43,954 nucleotides of DNA, from the NCBI GenBank assembly GCA_020201095.1, contig JAIVHM010000001.1, positions 16,214 to 60,167 of the forward strand. The letters run 5' to 3'. The notes below the pieces were generated by a model. It ran no database searches. It worked only from the letters and a program-made list of their open reading frames with translations, and had not been told where the DNA came from. Made by a program: the position numbers and the translations under genes. This stretch comes from Halomonas sp. (lineage in GTDB: Bacteria > Pseudomonadota > Gammaproteobacteria > Pseudomonadales > Halomonadaceae). Below, in pieces: positions 37,506-43,954 of this stretch. Numbering within the stretch: the first letter of the stretch is position 1; the number at the start of each line of letters is the position of its first letter.

Positions 37506-38828
37506 TTACAGAATATAGCGCGATAGGTCTTCGTCGACAGCTAACTCACCCAGTTGCGCGTTGACATAGTCAGCGTCGATCAATAGCGGACTTTCCATAT
37601 CGCCACCCTTGAATGAGGCCTCTTCGAGCAGCCGCTCCATGACGGTATGCAGGCGCCGTGCGCCGATGTTTTCGGTGCCCTCGTTAACCTGCCAGGAGAT
37701 TTCGGCGATGCGCTCAATACCATCCGGGGTAAACTCAACGTCGAGCCCTTCGGTGGCCAGCAAGGCCGTGTACTGCCGGGTCAGCGAAGCAGACGGCTCG
37801 GTCAGAATGCGTTTGAAGTCGCCCGGTGTCAGCGCATCCAGTTCAACGCGGATGGGCAGGCGGCCCTGAAGTTCTGGGATCAGATCCGACGGCCGCGACA
37901 GGTGGAAGGCCCCGGACGCGATAAACAGGATGTGGTCGGTCTTGACCATGCCGTACTTGGTCGAGACGGTCGACCCTTCGATCAGCGGGAGCAAGTCGCG
38001 CTGCACGCCCTCGCGAGAGACTTCGCCGCCGCTTGACTGGCCGCTGCCTTTGGCGACCTTGTCGATCTCATCCAGGAAGACGATACCGTGCTGCTCGACC
38101 GCTTCCACGGCGCGCGCCTTGATCTCTTCCTCGTTGACCAGCTTGCTGGCTTCTTCGTCGCGCAACAGGCCAAAGGCTTCCTTGACCTTGACGCGGCGTG
38201 TTTCACGCTTCTGCTGGCCCATGTTGGAAAACAGGCTCTGCAACTGGCTGGTCATCTCTTCCATGCCGGGGGGCGTCATGATGTCGATGCCCTGACCATG
38301 GGCGGAAATCTCGATATCGATTTCTTTGTCGTCCAGCTCCCCTTCGCGCAGCTTCTTGCGGAAGGTCTGACGGGTGCCGTTATCCTCACGCGGCTTGTCT
38401 TCCTGGCCGCGGGGCGGTGGCAGCAGCGCATCGAGAATGCGATCTTCAGCGGCGTCCTCGGCCCGGTGGCCCACTTCCTCTTTGGCGTGTTCGCGGACCA
38501 TCTTGATGGCTGCTTCGATCAGGTCGCGAATGATCGATTCGACGTCGCGACCCACGTAGCCCACCTCGGTGAACTTGGTGGCCTCGACCTTGATAAACGG
38601 CGCGCGGGCCAGTTTTGCCAGGCGACGGGCAATCTCGGTTTTCCCCACGCCAGTGGGGCCGATCATCAGGATGTTCTTGGGCGTGACCTCCGGGCGCAGC
38701 TCATCGTCAAGCTGCATGCGGCGCCAGCGGTTGCGTAGCGCAATGGCGACGGCGCGTTTGGCATCCTGTTGACCAATAATATATTGATCTAGGGCGTGGA
38801 CGATTTCGCGGGGTGTCATCTGGGTCAT
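37506..38828 (-). CDS. hslU: ATP-dependent protease ATPase subunit HslU (ClpY)
   Basis: 440 residues. Walker A GPTGVGKT at 57-64, the substrate pore loop GYVG at 90-93, Walker B IVFLDEID at 249-256, and the C-terminal EDLSRYIL tail that docks into HslV. The middle I-domain (about 110-240) is acidic. HslU unfolds proteins and feeds them to HslV in the cytosol, chiefly under heat stress. It begins nine bases after the hslV stop. Confidence 0.98.
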   Translation of the reverse strand: MTQMTPREIVHALDQYIIGQQDAKRAVAIALRNRWRRMQLDDELRPEVTPKNILMIGPTGVGKTEIARRLAKLARAPFIKVEATKFTEVGYVGRDVESIIRDLIEAAIKMVREHAKEEVGHRAEDAAEDRILDALLPPPRGQEDKPREDNGTRQTFRKKLREGELDDKEIDIEISAHGQGIDIMTPPGMEEMTSQLQSLFSNMGQQKRETRRVKVKEAFGLLRDEEASKLVNEEEIKARAVEAVEQHGIVFLDEIDKVAKGSGQSSGGEVSREGVQRDLLPLIEGSTVSTKYGMVKTDHILFIASGAFHLSRPSDLIPELQGRLPIRVELDALTPGDFKRILTEPSASLTRQYTALLATEGLDVEFTPDGIERIAEISWQVNEGTENIGARRLHTVMERLLEEASFKGGDMESPLLIDADYVNAQLGELAVDEDLSRYIL

Positions 38829-38837
38829 AAAGGGGCC

Positions 38838-39371
38838 TCAACGTTCGTTGGTGTTCAGCTCTTCAAGCGTGATGTGGTGATTGGTGAACACGCAGATGTC
38901 ACCGGCGATAGCGAGGGATTTTTCGGTGATCTCTCGGGCGCCCAGTTCGGTATTTTCGAGCAGTGCCCGAGCGCTTGCCTGGGCATAGTTGCCGCCGGAG
39001 CCAATGGCGATGATGCCGCGCTCGGGCTCGACGACGTCACCGTTGCCGGTAATGATCAGCGAGGCGCTGTGGTCAGCCACGGCCAGCAGGGCTTCAAGGC
39101 GGCGCAGGGCGCGGTCGGTGCGCCAGTCTTTGGCGAGCTCGACAGCGGCTTTGGTGAGGTGGCCCTGGTACTTTTCAAGCTGGGCTTCAAAGCGCTCAAA
39201 CAGCGTGAAAGCATCAGCGGTACCGCCTGCAAAACCCGCCAGCACCTTGCCCCGGTAGAGGCGGCGTACCTTGCTGGCATTGCCTTTCATCACGGTGTTG
39301 CCCAGTGATACCTGGCCGTCACCCGCCAGGGCGACTTGGTTTCCGCGACGCACGGATACGATGGTGGTCAT
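38838..39371 (-). CDS. hslV: ATP-dependent protease proteolytic subunit HslV (ClpQ)
   Basis: 177 residues. The Met is removed to expose the nucleophile in [39 protein letters not shown] and [18 protein letters not shown] are further proteasome-like signatures. GGAG precedes the ATG. No clear heat-shock (sigma-32) promoter could be read in the 154-base gap upstream, which also contains the terminator of the SPOR gene. Confidence 0.98.
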   Translation of the reverse strand: MTTIVSVRRGNQVALAGDGQVSLGNTVMKGNASKVRRLYRGKVLAGFAGGTADAFTLFERFEAQLEKYQGHLTKAAVELAKDWRTDRALRRLEALLAVADHSASLIITGNGDVVEPERGIIAIGSGGNYAQASARALLENTELGAREITEKSLAIAGDICVFTNHHITLEELNTNER

Positions 39372-39471
39372 GGAGGTAACTCCTTGAGGGGAGGCTGGCT
39401 CCCGATGACGATTGGGTCGATGCTCGACCTGATCAGTTCATAACAATTGGTGTAAGCAGTTCACAACAAAA

Positions 39472-39504
39472 TGCGGGCGGTCGATAAAAAATCAACCGCC
39501 CGCA
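39472..39504 (-). terminator. Rho-independent terminator after the SPOR gene
   Basis: A ten-base stem (39472-39481 with 39495-39504), a loop rich in T on the minus strand, then TTTTG. It lies 21 bases after the stop of the SPOR-domain gene and separates the argS group from hslVU. Confidence 0.7.
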
Positions 39505-39525
39505 CGTCATCAGGGAGTGAGTTTG

Positions 39526-40254
39526 TTAGTTTTGCAGCTGAATCAGCAGCGGCTCAATGCCTTGGGTGGTCATTAAATCCTGAGCGCGATTGAGCTCGCG
39601 GGTATCGTCGTAAGGGCCGACCTGAACACGGTGCCAGGTACTGCCATCCGCCTGAATTTCGCTGATTTGTGCCAGCAGGCTTAAGTTGCGTAGTCGCTGC
39701 TGTAGCTGCTCTGCGTCATCAAGCTCGCGGAACGAAGCGGCTTGCAGGACATAGCGCGCATCGTCTTCACTGGCTGCTTGCTGCGCGGTGGTAACCTGTT
39801 CTTCCGGACGCATATTGGCGGCGATCACCTGGGCGATAGGGTCGTCGACGGTGTCGTCATCGTCATCGCTTGCGGCGCTATCTGCTTCCGGGGCTGTCGG
39901 CGTCTCAACCGTTGAAGAAGGCGCTACTCCAGGCGCAATCACCTCGGTTTCAGGTAGCAGGGTGTAAAACTCAAATGTCGGCATAGAGGGCTCAGATGAG
40001 TCTTCGGTTTCCCGTGCGGCCTCGCGCGCTTCGCGCTCTTCAGCGCTTGATTCAGACGTCGTTTGGGTGGCATCGTCCGGCCTGTCCTGCCAGGGGGCCG
40101 TGCCATGCTGGTGTTGAGCCAGAAAGAAACCGGCCGCCACACCCACTAAGCCCCATAGCCAGCCAGGCAGGCGGAACCCGCCGCCTGAGCGGCTGGTTGA
40201 TTTGCGCTGACTGGTGGCACCGCGGCGGGTGGGCTTTTTGCGCGGGCTTGCCAT
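39526..40254 (-). CDS. SPOR-domain (FtsN-like) membrane protein
   Basis: 242 residues: a basic cytosolic start (MASPRKKPTRRG), one membrane helix at about 29-46 (LPGWLWGLVGVAAGFFLA), a long acidic, Ser/Thr-rich periplasmic linker containing DDDDDT, and a SPOR domain at about 165-242 (YVLQAASFRELDDAEQLQQR, then VQVGPYDDTRELNRAQ). SPOR domains bind bare glycan strands at division sites. The order priA-argS-SPOR matches Pseudomonas, where this protein is called FtsN-like. It starts three bases after argS. Whether it is the true FtsN is inferred. Confidence 0.85.
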   Translation of the reverse strand: MASPRKKPTRRGATSQRKSTSRSGGGFRLPGWLWGLVGVAAGFFLAQHQHGTAPWQDRPDDATQTTSESSAEEREAREAARETEDSSEPSMPTFEFYTLLPETEVIAPGVAPSSTVETPTAPEADSAASDDDDDTVDDPIAQVIAANMRPEEQVTTAQQAASEDDARYVLQAASFRELDDAEQLQQRLRNLSLLAQISEIQADGSTWHRVQVGPYDDTRELNRAQDLMTTQGIEPLLIQLQN

Positions 40255-40257
40255 GAG

Positions 40258-41943
40258 TTACATCTCCTCGGGGGCGCTGACCCCCATCAAATCCAAGCCG
40301 TTGCGCAGCACCTGGCGGGTGGCAAGGCCCAGCGCCAGGCGCGTATTGCGTAAGGTGTCGTCTTCGACCATGACCTTAACGGCGTTATAGCAGGTGTGAA
40401 AATCGCCCGCGAGGTCAAGCAGGTATTGGGCGACCTGCTGCGGTTCGCGGTTGTGGGTGGCGTTTTCGATGACTTCCGGGTAGCGGGCCAGGCGATTAAG
40501 TACAGCGCGTTCCTGGTCGCTGTCCAGCAGGGCCAGATTGCCCATGGCAAGGTCATGATCGAAGGGCTGTCCCGCCGCTTCGGCCTTGCGCAGCATGCTG
40601 CACACCCGGGCGTGGGCGTACTGGATATAGTACACCGGGTTGTCGTTGGACTGGGAGCGTGCCAGGTCAATATCGAAGGTCAGTTGCGAGTCGGCCCGGC
40701 GGGCGGCCAGGAAGAAGCGCGTGGCGTCGCGGCCCACTTCGTCGATCAGGTCGCGGATGGTGACGTAGCTTCCTGCGCGCTTGGAGAGTTTTACCTCCAC
40801 GCCGGAGCGAGTCACCATCACCATCTGGTGCAGCACGTAGTCCGGCCACCCCTTGGGGATGCCGACATTCAGCGCCTGTAGACCGGCGCGTACCCGGGTT
40901 ATCGTCGAGTGGTGGTCGGCCCCTTGCTCGTTGATTACCGTTGTGAAACCGCGCTGCCACTTGTCGAGGTGGTAGGCCACGTCGGGCAGGAAGTAGGTGT
41001 AGCCGCCTTCCTGCTTGCGCATCACGCGGTCCTTGTCGTCGCCGAAGTCGGTGGTGCGCAGCCACATGGCGCCGTCTTCTTCATAGGTATGGCCCGCGGC
41101 AATGAGTTTTTCAACCGTGGCGTCCACCTTGCCGTCGCCATACAGCGAAGACTCTAGAAAGTACACGTCAAACTCGACGCCGAAGGCCTTCAGGTCGAGA
41201 TCCTGCTCACGGCGTAGCCAGGCCACGGCAAAGGCTTGAATCGCGTCAAGGTCGTCGGCGTTGGCATTGGCGGTGACCTTGCGATCATCGGCGCTTACCG
41301 TTTTGCCTGCCATAAAGTCCTTGGCGACATCCAAGATGTATTCGCCGCGATAGCCGTCTTCCGGCCAGCTGGGGTCATCAGGGCCCAGACCTTTGGCGCG
41401 CGCCTGTACCGAGCCTGCCAGGTTGGCAATTTGCGCGCCCGCGTCGTTGTAGTAGAACTCGCGAGTCACGTCGTAGCCGCTTGCGTCAAGCAGGCGGCAC
41501 AGACAATCGCCGATTGCAGCGCCACGGCCATGGCCCACGTGCAGTGGTCCGGTGGGGTTGGCGGATACAAACTCGACCTGCACTTTCTCGCCCTTGCCGA
41601 TCAGGCTGCGGCCAAAGGCATCGCCGCTGTCGAGCACCTGGGCGACAATTTGCGCGGCGGCGTCGGAGGCAGCAAAGAAGTTGATGAACCCGGGGCCGGC
41701 AATCTCGGTTTTCTGGATGGCGTTGCTCGGCGGCAGCGCCGCGACCAGGGCATCAGCCAGTTCGCGGGGTTTCATGCTGGCTGGCTTGGCCAGCATCAGC
41801 GCCAGGTTAGTGGCGTAGTCACCGTGGGCCTTGTCCTTGGTGGGGTCCACTTTGATGGTGGGCGCTAGGTCAGCGGGCAGCACGCCTTGGTGCTTGAGCG
41901 CGGAAACCGCGCCGTCGAGCAGTGAACTAATCGTGTCTTTCAT
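40258..41943 (-). CDS. argS: Arginyl-tRNA synthetase
   Basis: 561 residues, class I. The HIGH signature is HVGH (135-138) in [18 protein letters not shown], the KMSKS-like site is [11 protein letters not shown], and the C-terminal anticodon-binding part has [17 protein letters not shown] and ends [11 protein letters not shown]. ArgS charges tRNA-Arg and needs the tRNA to activate arginine. The ribosome site is weak (GGAT). The gene follows priA after about 117 bases. Confidence 0.98.
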   Translation of the reverse strand: MKDTISSLLDGAVSALKHQGVLPADLAPTIKVDPTKDKAHGDYATNLALMLAKPASMKPRELADALVAALPPSNAIQKTEIAGPGFINFFAASDAAAQIVAQVLDSGDAFGRSLIGKGEKVQVEFVSANPTGPLHVGHGRGAAIGDCLCRLLDASGYDVTREFYYNDAGAQIANLAGSVQARAKGLGPDDPSWPEDGYRGEYILDVAKDFMAGKTVSADDRKVTANANADDLDAIQAFAVAWLRREQDLDLKAFGVEFDVYFLESSLYGDGKVDATVEKLIAAGHTYEEDGAMWLRTTDFGDDKDRVMRKQEGGYTYFLPDVAYHLDKWQRGFTTVINEQGADHHSTITRVRAGLQALNVGIPKGWPDYVLHQMVMVTRSGVEVKLSKRAGSYVTIRDLIDEVGRDATRFFLAARRADSQLTFDIDLARSQSNDNPVYYIQYAHARVCSMLRKAEAAGQPFDHDLAMGNLALLDSDQERAVLNRLARYPEVIENATHNREPQQVAQYLLDLAGDFHTCYNAVKVMVEDDTLRNTRLALGLATRQVLRNGLDLMGVSAPEEM

Positions 41944-42060
41944 TTAAGCATCCGGGTGTTATCAGTGGCGGCGTGGGCATGCACGCGTCGCTATTCAGCG
42001 GCAAGGTGCCCTATTATCGGCAATTGAGCCGCAGTTTCAAAGCGGTGTGTACGCTTGCTT

Positions 42061-43954
42061 CTAGGACAGGCTTTGCGGATCGATATCAATCGACCAGCGA
42101 ACCCGGCGTGCATCGCGGTTGGCTTCAAGCCATTGGGCCAGCCAACTGGCGGCGGCGTGGAGCTGGCTGCGTTTATCCGCGGTCAATATGACCTGCAGGT
42201 GGTAACGGTTCTGGCGGCGCTCCATGGGGGCGGGCACGGGCCCCAGGCAGCGTGCTGGTGTGTCGCTGTTGGACAGCCACTGGCGCAGGGCCTGGGCGGC
42301 CTGCTGGGCCAGGCCAAGAGCCGCTTCCTCTTTGGGGCTTTCGATGCGCATTAGTGCCATAAAGCAAAACGGCGGCAGTTGGGCGAGGCGGCGCTCTTCC
42401 AGCAAGTTGCGCGCCAGTGTGCCATAGCCGTGTTGAGCAAGCTGGCCGATGTGCGGGTCGTCGGGATGCAGGGTTTGCACCAGAACCCGACCGGGGTGGG
42501 CCGCGCGACCGGCGCGACCGGCGACTTGCTCGAGCAGCTGGGCGCTATGTTCCAGGGCGCGGAAATCTGCCGCGTAGAGTCCGCCATCGGCATTGACCAC
42601 CACCACCAGCGTGACATGGGGAAGATGATGGCCTTTGGCGAGCATTTGTGTGCCCACCAGCAGGCAGGGCTCGCCGCGCTGTATCTCCTTGAGCATCTGC
42701 TCGAAGCTGTCCTTTTTCCGCGTGCTGTCGCGGTCGATGCGCTGCACCGTGGTCTTGGGGAACAGGCTTTGCAGGGTCTCTTCGGTGCGTTCCGTGCCGC
42801 TGCCCAGAGCGCGTAAATCGCCACTGCCACATTCCGGGCAGGCGTCCGGCAGGGCGCGGCGGCTGTCACAGTGGTGACAGGCAAGCAGCGGCGGCTGGCG
42901 GTGTAGAGTCATACGGGCATCGCACTGGCCGCACTCAGCGAGCCACCCGCAGCTGTGGCAGGCCAGAGTCGGCGCAAAGCCTCGCCGGTTGATAAAAATC
43001 AGAACCTGCTTGCCCGCGGCCAGGGTGTTTTTGATGGCAGTGAGGGAAGCCGGTAACAGCCCGCCCTGGCGGCGTTGGTGGCGCATATCCACCAACTCGA
43101 GCTTGGCGGGCGGGTGACGGCTGGGGCGCTGGGTCAAACGCAAGTGTCGGTAAGCCCCCGTCAGCGCCTGCTGCAGACTTTCCAGCGACGGTGTGGCGCT
43201 ACCCAATAATAAGGGTATTTTATGACGATGTGCGCGGGCAACGGCTAAGTCCCGAGCGTGATAACGCAGGCCGTCCTGCTGTTTGTAGGAGCCGTCATGT
43301 TCTTCATCGACGATGATCGCACCGGGGTTGGCGAGTGGGGTGAAAATCGCCGAGCGGGTGCCGATGATGATCAGCGCCCGCCCGCTGGCAGCAGCCTCCC
43401 AGACGTCCAGGCGCTCGGGGTCGGTAAGCCCTGAGTGCAATGCCACGACCGGCACTCGAAAGCGGCTTTTGAAGCGTGCCAGCGTCTGTGGGGTCAGGCC
43501 AATTTCGGGCACCAGTACGAGTGACTGCTTGCCTTTGGCCGCCACGGCCTCGATCAGTTGCAGGTAAACTTCGGTCTTGCCGCTGCCGGTGACGCCCTCG
43601 AGTAAACAAGGATGGTAGCCATCGAGTTTTTCATGCAGGGCGGCCAGCGCCGTCGCTTGTTCACGGTTAAGCGGCAGCGCAGGGCTCGCCAGTAGGCTAC
43701 CGCCGGGGGGTGTTGGTGCGGTGAGGGTAATGTCTTGCGCCTCGGCCAGGCCCTTTTTTTCCAGCGCGAGCAACTGGTCGCGGCTAAACCCGTGCGCATT
43801 GACCGCGCGCCCCGGCAATCCGTGGGGATGCTGTTGCAGCAGCGCGTGTAATGCCGCCTGTTTCGGGGCGCGGCTCAAGCGGTCATCGTCTGATGCGCCC
43901 GTCGCCCGCCAGAGTGTTTGCGTACGTCCGGCCATGGGGTGGCCCTGACGCAGC
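42061..43954 (-). CDS. priA: Primosomal helicase PriA, N-terminus cut by the window edge
   Basis: The visible part (about 630 residues) runs from LRQGHPMAGRTQTLWRAT, which aligns with the end of the PriA DNA-binding domain, to the TAG at 42061; roughly the first 100-110 residues lie outside. The internal ATG at 43935 is not the real start. Walker A is GVTGSGKTEVYLQ, the DEAH box is IIVDEEHDGSYKQQ, and the zinc region has four CxxC-like pairs (CHSCGWLAECGQC, then CHHCDS and CPECGSG). GTQMLAKGHHLPHVTLV and QVAGRAGRA are helicase motifs V and VI. PriA restarts stalled replication forks. The gene heads the priA-argS-SPOR run. Confidence 0.97.
   Translation of the reverse strand, partial: LRQGHPMAGRTQTLWRATGASDDDRLSRAPKQAALHALLQQHPHGLPGRAVNAHGFSRDQLLALEKKGLAEAQDITLTAPTPPGGSLLASPALPLNREQATALAALHEKLDGYHPCLLEGVTGSGKTEVYLQLIEAVAAKGKQSLVLVPEIGLTPQTLARFKSRFRVPVVALHSGLTDPERLDVWEAAASGRALIIIGTRSAIFTPLANPGAIIVDEEHDGSYKQQDGLRYHARDLAVARAHRHKIPLLLGSATPSLESLQQALTGAYRHLRLTQRPSRHPPAKLELVDMRHQRRQGGLLPASLTAIKNTLAAGKQVLIFINRRGFAPTLACHSCGWLAECGQCDARMTLHRQPPLLACHHCDSRRALPDACPECGSGDLRALGSGTERTEETLQSLFPKTTVQRIDRDSTRKKDSFEQMLKEIQRGEPCLLVGTQMLAKGHHLPHVTLVVVVNADGGLYAADFRALEHSAQLLEQVAGRAGRAAHPGRVLVQTLHPDDPHIGQLAQHGYGTLARNLLEERRLAQLPPFCFMALMRIESPKEEAALGLAQQAAQALRQWLSNSDTPARCLGPVPAPMERRQNRYHLQVILTADKRSQLHAAASWLAQWLEANRDARRVRWSIDIDPQSLS

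Overview
The window looks like a chromosomal segment of a gammaproteobacterium, most likely Halomonadaceae (Halomonas in the broad sense). This is inferred from protein resemblance and gene order (fabY-coaD-ferredoxin, ubiE-ubiJ-ubiB-hisE-tatABC, priA-argS-SPOR-hslVU, a BCCT transporter, an AtoE-type permease), not from a marker gene. No rRNA, tRNA, insertion sequence, phage gene, integrase or CRISPR array was seen. Almost all of it is ordinary core genome, densely coded on both strands, with no gene-free stretch above 300 bases.

Layout. 1-3.8 kb: start of a HIT-family gene, an entericidin-like lipoprotein, an I78 protease-inhibitor-like lipoprotein, a voltage-sensor-like membrane protein without a visible pore, an acyl-CoA thioesterase and a short-chain fatty acid permease. 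3.9-7.9 kb (minus): fabY, coaD, a YfhL-type ferredoxin and a DinF-like MATE exporter, tightly packed. 8.2-14.9 kb (plus): a broken TrmB-like methyltransferase, an SMR exporter, dacB, dgkA, a broken glnE and an AEC-family transporter. 14.9-17.0 kb: a small membrane protein, a BCCT transporter that seems to have lost an internal block, and a 48-residue membrane peptide. 17.0-19.8 kb (minus): two periplasmic solute-binding proteins overlapping a membrane diguanylate cyclase. 19.9-27.7 kb: a UMF1 transporter, two small proteins, an RstA/RstB-like two-component pair, and divergent metR/metE. 27.7-31.9 kb: ppk, hemB, elbB. 32.0-43.95 kb (minus): tatABC, hisE, ubiB, ubiJ, ubiE, a DUF971 protein, hslVU, a SPOR protein, argS and the cut gene priA.

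How genes work together. FabY and CoaD feed fatty acid and CoA synthesis. UbiE/J/B act in ubiquinone synthesis. TatABC exports folded proteins. HslVU is a cytosolic protease. MetR and MetE form a regulator-enzyme pair. The binding proteins beside the diguanylate cyclase look like a periplasmic sensing module that sets c-di-GMP.

The most unusual signal is three apparent internal deletions about 4 kb apart. At about 8.27 kb an in-phase deletion leaves a TAG stop in the TrmB-like gene. At about 12.175 kb a frameshifting deletion breaks glnE. At about 16.27 kb an in-frame deletion removes roughly 80-90 residues, including the tryptophan-rich helix, from the BCCT transporter. They may be real decay or an assembly error, and the raw reads should be checked first. 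I found no convincing new multi-gene system; the two-binding-protein/diguanylate-cyclase operon is the closest candidate.
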